Assembly: GCA_025408425.1 (NCBI GenBank)
Contig: JANXYX010000006.1
Location: forward strand, 43,887 to 107,886
Direction of reading: 5' to 3'
DNA from: Granulicella sp.
GTDB lineage: Bacteria > Acidobacteriota > Terriglobia > Terriglobales > Acidobacteriaceae
Length of the DNA stretch: 64,000 nt
Shown: piece after piece, positions 16,879 to 26,390 of the stretch
Layout of the letters: every line of letters begins with the position of its first letter
Numbering within the stretch: the first letter of the stretch is position 1
Program-made: the position numbers and the translations under genes
The notes under the pieces: model-generated
Databases searched by the model: none
Told to the model about the DNA's origin: nothing
The model's input: the letters and a program-made list of their open reading frames with translations, nothing else

Positions 16879-19545
16879 CTACGTTCTTGCCGGATCAGGA
16901 GCCTCGACATCCAGCCCCAGCTCTGCCAGGGCCTTCTGCGCTGCCTTCGGCTTGAACTTGCCCTCGCGAGCCAGCTTGGACAGCGTAGCACCCACAATCG
17001 ACTCTGCATTCACCTCAAAGTGACGGCGCAGATGTTCACGATTGTCGCTGCGTCCAAACCCATCCGTGCCCAGTGTCACCAGCCGCGTTGCAAGCCAGGG
17101 CGACAGCGAATCCGGCATCACCTTCATATAGTCGCTCGCTGCGATAATCGGTCCCTGCGTTCCGTCCAGTGCCTTCTGCAGATAGCTTTGCCGTTCTGCT
17201 TCCGCCGGATGCAGACGATTCCAACGCTCTACTGCCAGCGCATCGCGCCGCAGTTCCGTGTAGCTCGTCACGCTCCATACATCAGTCTGGACGCCATACT
17301 TCTCCGCCAGGATGCTCTGCGCTCGCAGCACTTCATTCAGAATCGGACCGCTGCCAAAAAGCTGCGCCACCGCCTCGCCGCTTGTTGCCGGCTTCAGCTT
17401 GTAGATACCCCTCAGTATGCCCTCTGTCGAGCCCTCTGGCATCGCAGGCATCGGATAATCCTCGTTGTACATCGTGATGTAGTAGAAGACGTCTTCGCCC
17501 TTCTCATACATCCGTCGGATTCCATCCTGAATGACCACCGCCAGCTCATACACAAACGCCGGATCGTATGTCACGCAAGTAGGAATTGTGCTCGAAAGCA
17601 CCGGACTGTGCCCATCCTGATGCTGCAGACCTTCGCCGAGCATCGTCGTGCGTCCAGCCGTCCCACCCATCAGAAAGCCCTTGCCGCGAGAGTCCGCAAA
17701 CGCCCACGCCATATCGCCGATTCGCTGGAACCCGAACATCGAGTAGTACATGTAGAAGGGAATCGTCGGCACTTTATAGTTCACATACGCCGTTCCAGCC
17801 GCTGTAAACGAAGCCATCGATCCAGCCTCGGTAATCCCTTCCTCCAGAATCTGCCCATCCTTTGCCTCGCGGTAGTACAGCAGCATGTCCGCATCGTGCG
17901 GAACGTAGGCCTGCCCCTCCGCTGCGTAGATTCCCACCTGCCGAATTGCGGACTCCATGCCAAAAGTGCGTCCCTCATCCGGCACAATCGGCACCACGAG
18001 CTTGCCAATCTTCGTGTCCTTCATCAGGTGCCGCAGAATGCTCACAAACCCCAGCGTCGTCGATACCGCGCGGTTATTCGAGCCGCCCGTCCACTCCTTG
18101 TAATACTCCAGCGGAGGAGCCTCGAAATTGAACGCCGGAACCTCACGCTTCGGCAGATACCCACCTAGCGCTTGTCGTCGCTCCTGCATGTACACAATCT
18201 CCGGCGAGTCCTGCGACGGCCGGTACGGCACACCGTCCTTCGCCTGCTGCTCAGGCACCGGAATATCGAACCGCTGCACAAAATCAGCGAGCCCTTCATC
18301 AGTCAGCTTCTTCTCAGAGTGCGTCGCATTCCGCGCCTGTGCCGTTCCCAGACCGTAGCCCTTCACAGTCATCGCGAGGATCACCGTCGGCCCACCCTTG
18401 TGCTCCATCGCACGCTTATAGGCGTTATAGATCTTCGCAGAGTCATGGCCGCCGCGGTGCAGACGCGCCAGATCTTCGTCCGTCATGTCTTTCACCAGCT
18501 CGAGCAGCTCCGGATACTTCCCGAAGAAATGCTGCCGCAGATAGGCCCCATCCTTCGCCTTGAACCGCTGCAGGTCGCCATCCACGCACTCTTCCATCCG
18601 GCGCAGCAGCAACCCAGTATGATCGCGCTCAAACAGAACATCCCAGTCCGAGCCCCAGATCACCTTCAGCACATTCCATCCGGCGCCGCGGAACACGCTC
18701 TCCAACTCATCGATAATCCGCTTGTTCCCACGCACTGGTCCATCCAGCCGCTGCAGATTGCAGTTCACCACGAAGATCAGGTTGTCCAGCTTCTCACGAG
18801 AACCCAGCGAGATCGCACCCAGCGTATCCACTTCGTCCGTCTCGCCATCGCCCACAAACGCCCAAACCTTGCGGTCCGTCACCGGGATCAACCCCCGCTG
18901 TTCCAGATACCGCATAAACCGTGCCTGATACACCGCATTCAACGGGCCAATTCCCATTGACACCGTCGGAAAATTCCAGAACTCCGGCATCAGCCACGGA
19001 TGTGGATAAGAACTCAGCCCTGGAGTCTCCCGCAACTCATGCCGGAAGTTCTTAAGATGACTGTCAGTCAGTCGGCCTTCGAGGTACGCACGCGCATACA
19101 CACCCGGCGAGGCATGCCCCTGGAAGTAGATAAAGTCTCCTGGCTGATCCCCGTACTTTGCATGGAAGAAGTGATTAAACCCCACCTCCAGCAACGTAGC
19201 CAGCGAAGAGTACGTCGAAATGTGTCCACCAATTCCCGCATCCTTCTTGTTCTGCCCATGCACCATCGCCATCGCGTTCCAGCGAATCAGCGCTTCCACA
19301 CGCTTCTCCATCGCGCGGTTTCCCGGGTACGGAACCTCATCATGCTTCGGAATCGTATTCCGGAAAGGCGTATTCATGTCGGTAGGAGTCGGTACCCCAG
19401 CCTCACGCGCACGCTGCCGCAGAGCAGTCAGCAACTCCACGCCCTGCTCCCAATCCTGCGCAACGACGTCATCAAACGCCTCAATCCACTCCGATACCTC
19501 TGCTGCAAAGTCCTGTCCGGCGGCTGTTTCAATCTTAGTGGTCAT
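16879..19545 (-). CDS. aceE: Pyruvate dehydrogenase E1, homodimeric type
   Basis: 888 residues, the usual length of the homodimeric AceE. It carries HISTYSSLATLLEVGFNHFF near the N-terminus and the thiamine-diphosphate motif GDGETDE...NCNLQ in the first third. Further hallmarks are MTVKGYGLGTAQARNATHSEKK split across the middle, VPIVPDEGRTFGMES and the C-terminal GTDGFGRSDNR loop. It decarboxylates pyruvate and passes acetyl to E2 lipoyl groups. No E2 or E3 gene is in the window. Upstream argJ is on the same strand 120 nt away, and a terminator follows, so aceE is probably transcribed alone. The ATG follows GAAGAGAG. Confidence 0.96.
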   Translation of the reverse strand: MTTKIETAAGQDFAAEVSEWIEAFDDVVAQDWEQGVELLTALRQRAREAGVPTPTDMNTPFRNTIPKHDEVPYPGNRAMEKRVEALIRWNAMAMVHGQNKKDAGIGGHISTYSSLATLLEVGFNHFFHAKYGDQPGDFIYFQGHASPGVYARAYLEGRLTDSHLKNFRHELRETPGLSSYPHPWLMPEFWNFPTVSMGIGPLNAVYQARFMRYLEQRGLIPVTDRKVWAFVGDGETDEVDTLGAISLGSREKLDNLIFVVNCNLQRLDGPVRGNKRIIDELESVFRGAGWNVLKVIWGSDWDVLFERDHTGLLLRRMEECVDGDLQRFKAKDGAYLRQHFFGKYPELLELVKDMTDEDLARLHRGGHDSAKIYNAYKRAMEHKGGPTVILAMTVKGYGLGTAQARNATHSEKKLTDEGLADFVQRFDIPVPEQQAKDGVPYRPSQDSPEIVYMQERRQALGGYLPKREVPAFNFEAPPLEYYKEWTGGSNNRAVSTTLGFVSILRHLMKDTKIGKLVVPIVPDEGRTFGMESAIRQVGIYAAEGQAYVPHDADMLLYYREAKDGQILEEGITEAGSMASFTAAGTAYVNYKVPTIPFYMYYSMFGFQRIGDMAWAFADSRGKGFLMGGTAGRTTMLGEGLQHQDGHSPVLSSTIPTCVTYDPAFVYELAVVIQDGIRRMYEKGEDVFYYITMYNEDYPMPAMPEGSTEGILRGIYKLKPATSGEAVAQLFGSGPILNEVLRAQSILAEKYGVQTDVWSVTSYTELRRDALAVERWNRLHPAEAERQSYLQKALDGTQGPIIAASDYMKVMPDSLSPWLATRLVTLGTDGFGRSDNREHLRRHFEVNAESIVGATLSKLAREGKFKPKAAQKALAELGLDVEAPDPART

Positions 19546-19665
19546 AGGCTCTCTTCAATCCTCGCAAAACCAGCGCTTATGCTGTCATAACTAGTGTCAT
19601 ATCCAAGATAAATCCTTCAGGAAAGAATCGTCACCTTCCCTGTTCGATACTCAGCACAAGTCTGC

Positions 19666-20904
19666 CTAAGTCGAATAATCCGCGTTGATCCGGACATACT
19701 CTTCCGTCATATCGCACGTAATGAACCGGCACTCCGCCTCTCCCATCCCCAGATGCAGCGTAATCGTGTAATCCCGCTCCAGCATCACCGCATGCGTCGC
19801 TACCTCATCGAACCCTGCCGCCCGCATCCCATACTCGAATACCGGCTGCGCTCCAATCAGAATCGTTACCCGTTCCGCCTCGATGGCTACTCCGCTCCGC
19901 CCCGCCGCCGCCAGCAACCGGCCCCAGTTCGGATCCGCGCTGCTCCACGCCGTCTTACACAACGGAGAAGTCGCAATCGTCTTTGCCACCAGCTTCGCAT
20001 CCGCTTCGGTCGCCGCACCCGTCACATGCAGCGTTACCACATGCGTCACACCTTCGCCGTCATCCACAATCTGATGTGCCAGCGATCCGCAAACCAGCGC
20101 CAGCGCATTCGCAAACGTCTCCCGCACCCGCTCATCCAGCTTCACTCCACTCGCCCCGCTCGAAAGCAGTAGAACCGTGTCATTCGTCGAAGTATCCCCA
20201 TCGATCGAGATCGAGTTGAAGCTCCGTTCCACTGCCGGGGCCAAAACCGCCCGCATCTGTTCCGTCTCCGCCACCAGGTCCGTAAACAGATAAACCAGCA
20301 TCGTCGCGTGCGGTGGCCCCACCGGAGCCCCCAACTGCGGATGAATCATCCCCGCTCCCTTCGCTGCACCAAAGATCCGAACCTCCACCCCATCCACATC
20401 AATCACCGCCCGCGCCACCTTCATCCGCGTATCGGTCGTCATAATCGCCTGCGCAAACAACTCCGCATGTTCCTTGCTGCTGCCCACAGTACCCTTCAGT
20501 GTCGGCAGCGCTGCAATCAACTTGTCCGCAGGAAACGGCACCCCAATAATCCCCGTCGAGGAAGGGAAGACCTCATCGAAAATGCAACCAAACGTATCCG
20601 CTGCTGCCGCGCAAGACTGCACGCAGCCGTCAATCCCCGCCTGCCCGGTAGCGCAGTTTGCATTGCCGGCATTCACGAGAACCGCACTCACCCGCCCACC
20701 GGTGGACAGCAGATGCCGCCGCCCAACCGTGACCGGAGCCGCCACCACGGTATTGCTCGTAAACATCGCCGCCGCATGCCCACCCTTCGGCACCACTGCA
20801 ACCGCAACATCCAGATTCCCACTAGCCTTGATCCCTGCTGCCACCGCTCCCCACTCAAAGCCAGCCGGCAAACCCTGCGAAGTCAAACTCAACTCATTGT
20901 TCAT
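19666..20904 (-). CDS. argJ: Bifunctional ornithine/glutamate N-acetyltransferase
   Basis: 412 residues from the ATG chosen (MNNELSLTSQGLPAGFEWGA). A TTG ten codons upstream would add a Trp-rich leader not expected in the family. AAVTTN-like substrate residues appear as MFTSNTVVAAPV. The self-cleavage site is ATML, with the new N-terminal nucleophile Thr at about 201, preceded by AKGAGMIHP. The family usually has only Asn-Met between MIHP and ATM; here ten residues stand there (QLGAPVGPPH), a surface-loop insertion beside the cleavage site. The C-terminal SADPNWGRLLAAAGRSG is typical. It transfers acetyl from N-acetylornithine to glutamate in arginine synthesis. No other arg gene is in the window. 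Confidence 0.93.
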   Translation of the reverse strand: MNNELSLTSQGLPAGFEWGAVAAGIKASGNLDVAVAVVPKGGHAAAMFTSNTVVAAPVTVGRRHLLSTGGRVSAVLVNAGNANCATGQAGIDGCVQSCAAAADTFGCIFDEVFPSSTGIIGVPFPADKLIAALPTLKGTVGSSKEHAELFAQAIMTTDTRMKVARAVIDVDGVEVRIFGAAKGAGMIHPQLGAPVGPPHATMLVYLFTDLVAETEQMRAVLAPAVERSFNSISIDGDTSTNDTVLLLSSGASGVKLDERVRETFANALALVCGSLAHQIVDDGEGVTHVVTLHVTGAATEADAKLVAKTIATSPLCKTAWSSADPNWGRLLAAAGRSGVAIEAERVTILIGAQPVFEYGMRAAGFDEVATHAVMLERDYTITLHLGMGEAECRFITCDMTEEYVRINADYST

Positions 20905-21065
20905 TGCATCTACTCTATCAAGCCAAAGCCACAATCCTCATCTCAACAACCCTCTAAAAAGCGCCTGATCCGCACAGCCACACTCTGGCGTCAGACCCTG
21001 ACACAAAGTATCCTGTAAACGTATTCCCGAATCGCCGCTTCACGCGAGCACCCAAAGGCACACTC

Positions 21066-21761
21066 ATGCTCCTCAAAGAACTCCGCACCCAGGTCCTCGA
21101 AGCCAACCTCGAACTCGTCAAACGCGGCCTCGTCCTCTACACCTTTGGCAACGCCTCAGGCGTCGATCGCGAACAGGGCCTTGTCGTCATCAAGCCCTCC
21201 GGCGTCGACTACGACGACCTCCGCCCCGAGCACATGGTCGTCACGGACCTCAACGGAAAAATCGTAGACGGCGCCCTCAAGCCCTCCTCCGATCTCGACA
21301 CCCACACCCTCCTCTACCGCGAGTTCCTCAACATCGGTGCCGTCGTCCACACCCACTCCGAGTACGCCACCAGCTTCGCCCAGGCCGGCCTCGCCATCCC
21401 CGCCCTCGGCACCACTCACGCCGACTACTTCTATGGCCCCGTCCCCTGCACGCCCGAACTCACCACCGAAGCCATCAACGGACGCTACGTCCACGAGACC
21501 GGCCTCGCCATCGTCAAACACTTCAAGCAGAACGAGATCGACCCACTAGCCGTCCCCGCTGTCCTCGTCGCCGGCCACGCTCCCTTCTGCTGGGGCAAAG
21601 ACGCCCATGACGCCGCCCACAACGCGGTAGTCCTCGAAGCCTGCGCCCGCATGGCCTACAAAACCCTCACCCTGGTCCCAAACCACCCCGGAGTCTCCCA
21701 GGCCCTCCTCGACCGCCACTACTTCCGCAAACACGGAGCCACCGCCACCTACGGCCAGTAA
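21066..21761 (+). CDS. araD: L-ribulose-5-phosphate 4-epimerase
   Basis: 231 residues, class II aldolase/AraD fold. Zinc ligands are the two His of VVHTHSEYAT and a third His in GHAPFCWGKD. GNASGVDREQGLVVIKPSGV is the phosphate and N-terminal signature, and HADYFYGPVPCTPEL fits AraD proper. It interconverts L-ribulose-5-phosphate and D-xylulose-5-phosphate. The start is supported by AAAGG upstream. On the other strand nearby are a Gfo/Idh oxidoreductase and xylulokinase, which also feeds xylulose-5-phosphate, so the group likely handles plant pentoses. Codon use is strongly biased to C-ending codons. Confidence 0.93.
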   Translation: MLLKELRTQVLEANLELVKRGLVLYTFGNASGVDREQGLVVIKPSGVDYDDLRPEHMVVTDLNGKIVDGALKPSSDLDTHTLLYREFLNIGAVVHTHSEYATSFAQAGLAIPALGTTHADYFYGPVPCTPELTTEAINGRYVHETGLAIVKHFKQNEIDPLAVPAVLVAGHAPFCWGKDAHDAAHNAVVLEACARMAYKTLTLVPNHPGVSQALLDRHYFRKHGATATYGQ

Positions 21762-21799
21762 AGCTGCATCACCACCCCTATCCACAAGAGCTCGGGTGC

Positions 21800-21832
21800 C
21801 CCATTCATCGCAGTCTCATCGCGATGAGTGGG
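21800..21832. repeat. REP-like palindrome, near-perfect 12-bp arms
   Basis: CCCATTCATCGC and GCGATGAGTGGG form a stem with one mismatch and a 9-nt loop, preceded by CTCGGGTGCC. Between-gene palindromes beginning GGGTGCCCCA are, as I recall, frequent in acidobacterial genomes. It lies in the gap after araD, next to a second, different palindrome. Confidence 0.5.
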
Positions 21833-21872
21833 ACGTAAGACGTAAACCGTCAACCGCCGCCGATCCGTTGCA

Positions 21873-21917
21873 TTTGCTTTTGCCTCTGAGGTAGGTCCGG
21901 GCTTCAGCCCGGACATT
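21873..21917. repeat. REP-like palindrome with short TTGCTT tail (copy 1)
   Basis: A perfect palindrome (TCCGGGCTTCAGCCCGGA, 21896-21913) preceded by TTTGCTTTTGCCTCTGAGG and followed by CAT. The same order of parts (TTGCTY units, CTGAGRTAGG, CCGGGCTTYAGCCCGG, CAT) recurs at 54447-54587. Both copies lie between genes. Confidence 0.65.
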
Positions 21918-21940
21918 ACGTCCTGAGAAATGGTTCTACC

Positions 21941-23041
21941 CTAAAACACCACCTTCAGCGTTCTCCCCTCCCGCGAACTCTCCCGCGCCATCTCCAGCAA
22001 CCGCACCACCCGATACCCATCCTCTGGCGTCACTGCCTGCTCTGCATCCCCATTAATCGCATCCCGAACATTCGCATAGAACCCGCGATAATCCCCGCGC
22101 TCCGTAATCACTTCATGCTTCACCAGCGTCGCCGGATCAGCAGGCTCCGGAGCCACGCTCAACGTGCCCCACGCCATCACATCCTCCTCCAGCCACGCAT
22201 CGCCGGAGCCCATCACCGGCACCTTCGCCCCAGCCACCAGCGCCGGTTCCTGCGGATCAAGCCCATACTTCTTGAAGCTCCCTCGTGTCCCATGCAGCAG
22301 AAACCGCGGAGCCGCATCGCAAGCCAGCATGCTCGTCCGGCAATGCGCCAGCAACCCACGCCCGTCGCGCGTGAAGTGCAAAGTGATGTCGAACGCATCT
22401 TCAATCGCCGTCTCATCCCGGTCCTTCCGAACACTCGCCGTAATAGCATCGGGAGTCCCAAACAGCGCCAGCGCCTGATCTACCAGGTGCGGCCCCAGAT
22501 CGAACAGCATCCCGTTCGCATCATCTCCCGCTTCCTTCCATGTACCCTCGCGCGGCAGCGGTCGAAACCGGTCGAAGTGCGATTCAAACGTCACCAACCG
22601 CCCCACAGACCCCTCTGCCAACACCCGCTTCACCGTTAGAAAATCCCCATCCCAACGCCGATTGTGGAAGGGAACCAGCACCAGCCCCTTGGCCTTCGCT
22701 AACGCAACCAGCTCCTTCGCTTGCGCGCTCGTCGCAGCAAACGGCTTGTCGATCACCACATGCTTGCCCGCCTCCAACGCCTGCTTCGCCAAAGCAAAGT
22801 GCGTCTCATTTGGCGTCGAAACCACCACCAGTCCGATCGCCGGATCATCCAGCGCCTCCTCAACCGACCGCAGGATCCGAACCCCCGTGGTAGTGAACGG
22901 ATAAGCCTTCGCGGCAGCATCTCCCTTCCGCTGCACAATCGCCTCCAGCTTCAGCCCTGGAACCGCGCTCACAAACGGAGCATGAAACACACGCCCACCC
23001 AAACCAAACCCAATCACCGCTACGCCAATATCAGCACTCAT
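21941..23041 (-). CDS. Gfo/Idh/MocA-family oxidoreductase
   Basis: About 366 residues from the ATG with AGAGGG 6 nt upstream; a start 13 codons earlier would add a charged leader. The N-terminal Rossmann fold reads GVAVIGFGLGGRVFHAPFV and the family motif is GKHVVIDKPFA (DKP in place of EKP). The second half is the beta-sheet dimer domain; AWLEEDVMAWGTL and TPEDGYRVVRLLEMA are typical. It resembles YdgJ/YvaA-like NAD(P)-dependent dehydrogenases of inositols or sugars. The gene starts 82 nt after xylulokinase on the same strand, so a role in pentose or polyol oxidation is reasonable. The exact substrate is not determinable. Confidence 0.88.
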   Translation of the reverse strand: MSADIGVAVIGFGLGGRVFHAPFVSAVPGLKLEAIVQRKGDAAAKAYPFTTTGVRILRSVEEALDDPAIGLVVVSTPNETHFALAKQALEAGKHVVIDKPFAATSAQAKELVALAKAKGLVLVPFHNRRWDGDFLTVKRVLAEGSVGRLVTFESHFDRFRPLPREGTWKEAGDDANGMLFDLGPHLVDQALALFGTPDAITASVRKDRDETAIEDAFDITLHFTRDGRGLLAHCRTSMLACDAAPRFLLHGTRGSFKKYGLDPQEPALVAGAKVPVMGSGDAWLEEDVMAWGTLSVAPEPADPATLVKHEVITERGDYRGFYANVRDAINGDAEQAVTPEDGYRVVRLLEMARESSREGRTLKVVF

Positions 23042-23123
23042 CGCAACCCTCTTCTTCCTGACAAAATTGTCATCCTTCACGAAGCGGAGGATCTGCTTCG
23101 CGCCTTTGCTGTTGCTTGTCTTT

Positions 23124-24590
23124 TCAAGCGCCTTGAATCGTCTTCAGCGCCGGATAGATTCTCCGGTACTCACCATACCCCGCAGCCATCACGGCCGCAT
23201 GACTTGGAGAAATTACCTCCGCCACCCTCACCGTAGCAGCACACGCTGCCTCCACACTAGCCCACGCCCCAACGCCAGTACCAGCCAGCAGCGCCGCTCC
23301 AAATGCCCCACCTTCCTCAGCCTCCAGCAACTCCACCGGCTGCCCGTACACATCCGCCTGGATCTCCCGCCACAGCTTCCCGCGAGCACCACCCCCACCC
23401 AACCGTATCGACTTCACCGGAATCCCCAACTCCTCAAACAGCGTAAACGTGTCCTTCAAGCTGTAAGCCACTCCCTCCATTACCGCTCGTACAAAGTGCC
23501 CTCTCGTATGCGAAGCCGTAATCCCCACAAACGCTGCCCGAGCCTTCGCATCCAGGTGCGGAGTCCGCTCTCCAAACAGATACGGCACCCACATCAGTCC
23601 ATCGCTGCCCGCTGGCACCTTCGACGCCTCTGCCGTCAGTTCCTCGTACGACGCACCCGCCCCAAACGTATCGCGGAAGTACCGCAAACTCAGCCCCGCC
23701 CCATTCGTCACTCCCATCACATGCCAGATTCCCGGAGCAGCATGACAGAACGTATGCAACCGTCCCAGCCGGTCCTTCGTCGGAGTGTCCGTCGCCGCAA
23801 ACACCACCCCACTCGTCCCAATCGTCGCCGAAACCGATCCCGGAGCCAGAATCCCCATCCCTACCGCGCCAGCCCCTTGATCACCCGCACCCGCAGCCAC
23901 CGGAGTCCCTGCCGCCAACCCAGTCGCTTTCGCTCCTTCGCTATTGATCCGCGCACAAATCTCTGGCCCTTCAAACAACCTCGGCAGCCAGCTCATCGGA
24001 ATCCCTGCCAGCTCGGCCACTTCAGCAGACCACCGCCGCCCCGTCACATCCAGCAGCAGCGTCCCGCTCGCCTCTTGCATGTCCATCGCAAACTCGCCCG
24101 TCATCCGGTACCGCACATAGTCCTTCGGGCACATCACATGCGCAATCTTTGCGAAGATCTCCGGCTGATGCTCCCGCACCCACAGCAGCTTCGTCAGCGT
24201 AAAGTTCGGCAACGCCGGATTGCACGTCAGCTCAATCAGCCGCTCGAACCCGATCTTCTCGTTCAGCCAATCGCACTCCGGCTGAGTCCGTTGGTCGCAC
24301 CAGATCAGCGCTGGCCGCAACACTTTGCCGTCCGCATCCAGCATCACGCACCCATGCATCTGCCCTGTCAGCCCCACCGCCTCAATCGTGCTCCCGGCAG
24401 TCTCGGCCAACACTCCAGCGATAGCCTCCTTCGCCGCCCGCCACCAGTCCTCCGGCTCCTGCTCCGCCCACCCAATATGTTCCGAATGGATCCCGGCATG
24501 CTCACTCGCACGCGACGCCAGCACTCGCCCGTTTCGATCCACCACCACCGCTCGCGTTCCGCCCGTCCCTACATCAATACCTAAAAACAT
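23124..24590 (-). CDS. xylB: Xylulokinase
   Basis: 488 residues, FGGY kinase fold. It begins MFLGIDVGTGGTRAVVVDRN (phosphate-1 motif), has GLTGQMHGCVMLD, DQRTQPECDW in the sugar site, and the catalytic Asp in GAGDQGAGAVGMG. IRLGGGGARGKLWREIQADV is the adenosine motif. The Met-His pair in GQMHG is typical of xylulokinases. The start follows GAGGAG at ideal spacing; longer in-frame starts up to 24728 lack support. It phosphorylates D-xylulose to the 5-phosphate. Downstream is the Gfo/Idh oxidoreductase, and araD lies beyond on the opposite strand. No xylose isomerase or transporter is in the window. Confidence 0.92.
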   Translation of the reverse strand: MFLGIDVGTGGTRAVVVDRNGRVLASRASEHAGIHSEHIGWAEQEPEDWWRAAKEAIAGVLAETAGSTIEAVGLTGQMHGCVMLDADGKVLRPALIWCDQRTQPECDWLNEKIGFERLIELTCNPALPNFTLTKLLWVREHQPEIFAKIAHVMCPKDYVRYRMTGEFAMDMQEASGTLLLDVTGRRWSAEVAELAGIPMSWLPRLFEGPEICARINSEGAKATGLAAGTPVAAGAGDQGAGAVGMGILAPGSVSATIGTSGVVFAATDTPTKDRLGRLHTFCHAAPGIWHVMGVTNGAGLSLRYFRDTFGAGASYEELTAEASKVPAGSDGLMWVPYLFGERTPHLDAKARAAFVGITASHTRGHFVRAVMEGVAYSLKDTFTLFEELGIPVKSIRLGGGGARGKLWREIQADVYGQPVELLEAEEGGAFGAALLAGTGVGAWASVEAACAATVRVAEVISPSHAAVMAAGYGEYRRIYPALKTIQGA

Positions 24591-24873
24591 TTCATCTCCT
24601 CTAAAGGCCTTTAAAAGCATCCCCAAGAGTCTAACCGCACTCCATCCCTTCATGTCTTCCACAGCAAAAACTTCAACGAACAGTACTTTGGCGCGCTCGT
24701 CAGCCCATCTCATGCACATCAAAACCATCGGTAATCAATTTAATGAAGACTGTAGGCAACTCCGTGCATCAATATCAATGAAACGACAGACATCCGAAGT
24801 CCCATCGATTCAGCAATTGGCAGCCATACTCACAGCCATACTCATTAGATAAGGTGCATGTACCATCAAACGT

Positions 24874-26388
24874 ATGAGCAACACCAGATCAGCGCATTAC
24901 GCGCCCACTAGTTTCGCGGTCCTAGTGCTCTGCCTGTGTGCAGCCGCAGCTATCGCCCAGACTTCAAAGCCGAGTCCCACCGCCAATCAGATCGGCACCA
25001 CCACCCCTGCGGACAGCTCCGTCGTCGCGGGTGGCCAGCAGCAGCTCTATAACGCCACCGGACAGAACGGAGCCCAACCTACACAGGACTCGTTCAAAGG
25101 CAGTCTCGTCTCCGGCAAAGCCACTGACACCGTCCTCGATCTCTCGCTCGACGAAGCCATCCAGCGCGGCCTCCGCCAGAACCTCGGCGCGATTCTTCAG
25201 TCCGCCTCAGCAAACGGTGCCAACGGCCAGCGCCTCGAGCAACTCCAGGCCCTGCTCCCCACCGTCACTGCAAACGCATACATCCAGGTCCAGCAGATCA
25301 ACCTCGCCGCCTTCGGACTCAAATTCCCCGGCTTGCCGCCCATCGTTGGCCCTTTTCAGGTCGAAGACGTCCGCGGCTATTTGACTCAGAACCTCTTCAA
25401 CATCTCCGCTCTCCAGAACTACATCGCCGCCCGGCATAACTTTCAGAGCGCACGTCTCTCCGCAGACGATGCCCGCGACCTCGTAGTCCTCACGGTCGGC
25501 AATGCCTACCTCCTCTGCATCGCCGACGCCGCCCGCATCGAAGCAGTCAAGGCCGAGCTCGCAACCTCCAAAATCTCCCTCGATCAAGCCACCGCAGCCC
25601 ACGACGCCGGCACCAGCCCCAAGCTGGACGTCCTTCGCGCTGAGGTTGACTACCAGAACGAGCAGCAGACCCTCATCTCCACCACCAACCAACTCGCCAA
25701 GGACAAGCTCGCTCTTGCCCGCACCATCGGCCTCCCGCTCGATCAGGCCATCCACCTCACCGACTCAGCTCCCTACGCTGCTCTCTCGCAGGTAGATCCT
25801 CAAGCGGCTTTCGAGCAGGCACTCAAGAATCGCAAAGACCTTCAGGCCGCCGCAGAAACCCTCAAAGCCGCGAAGGCCGACAAGGCTTCGGCCTACGCCA
25901 GCCAGTTCCCGGTAGTTAAGTTCAATGGCGATTACGGCGATCAGGGCACAACCTTCGGCCACTCCCACGGCACCTACTCGGCTACCGGAGAGCTCAGCGT
26001 GCCCGTCCTGCAAATCGCCAAGACCCGCGGGCAGGAACAGGTCGCCGCTTCCCAGTACGACCAGTCCCAGGCCCGTCTCTCCGATCAGATTCAGCAAGTC
26101 AACGCCGATATCCGCAACAGCATCCTCGACATTCAGGCGGCTGCCAAACTCGTCGAAGCCACCCACTCCAACGTGGAACTAGCCAACGAAGCCCTCAACG
26201 AAGCCCAGCAACGCTTCCACGCCGGCGTCTCGGACAACCTGCCCGTCTCACAGGCACAGGCTCAGACCGAGCAGGCCAACGACCAATACATCGCCGCACT
26301 CTACCAGCACAACGTCGCGAAGCTCTCGCTCGCACGTGCGCTCGGCGTCGCCCAGACCAACTACAAAGATTATCTCGGAGGAAAGTAA
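24874..26388 (+). CDS. TolC-family outer-membrane efflux protein
   Basis: 504 residues. A signal peptide (FAVLVLCLCAAAAIAQ) is followed by a linker of about 60 residues and two outer-membrane efflux repeats. These consist of long amphipathic helices (LSLDEAIQRGLRQNLGAIL, ANEALNEAQQRFHAGVSDNL) separated by short strands. It should form the trimeric outer-membrane tunnel of a type I or MFS tripartite exporter. The stop is 2 nt before the GTG of the HlyD gene, whose ribosome site (GGAGGAAAG) lies within the tolC end, so the two are coupled. Upstream, 283 nt separate it from xylB on the other strand. Confidence 0.9.
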   Translation: MSNTRSAHYAPTSFAVLVLCLCAAAAIAQTSKPSPTANQIGTTTPADSSVVAGGQQQLYNATGQNGAQPTQDSFKGSLVSGKATDTVLDLSLDEAIQRGLRQNLGAILQSASANGANGQRLEQLQALLPTVTANAYIQVQQINLAAFGLKFPGLPPIVGPFQVEDVRGYLTQNLFNISALQNYIAARHNFQSARLSADDARDLVVLTVGNAYLLCIADAARIEAVKAELATSKISLDQATAAHDAGTSPKLDVLRAEVDYQNEQQTLISTTNQLAKDKLALARTIGLPLDQAIHLTDSAPYAALSQVDPQAAFEQALKNRKDLQAAAETLKAAKADKASAYASQFPVVKFNGDYGDQGTTFGHSHGTYSATGELSVPVLQIAKTRGQEQVAASQYDQSQARLSDQIQQVNADIRNSILDIQAAAKLVEATHSNVELANEALNEAQQRFHAGVSDNLPVSQAQAQTEQANDQYIAALYQHNVAKLSLARALGVAQTNYKDYLGGK

Positions 26389-26390
26389 CC

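Noticed and set aside
16690..18168. 492-codon open frame on the + strand opposite aceE
   Set aside because: It is antisense to a strongly recognised gene, has Arg/His/Ser-rich composition with no family match, and arises from the codon bias of aceE.
23067..24584. 505-codon open frame on the + strand opposite xylB
   Set aside because: Low-complexity Arg/Pro/His content and full overlap with xylulokinase; a mirror of its biased codons.
24591..24873. Gene or RNA in the xylB-tolC gap
   Set aside because: Apart from a 12-bp tandem duplication (CAGCCATACTCA) near 24822-24845 nothing conserved or structured was seen.
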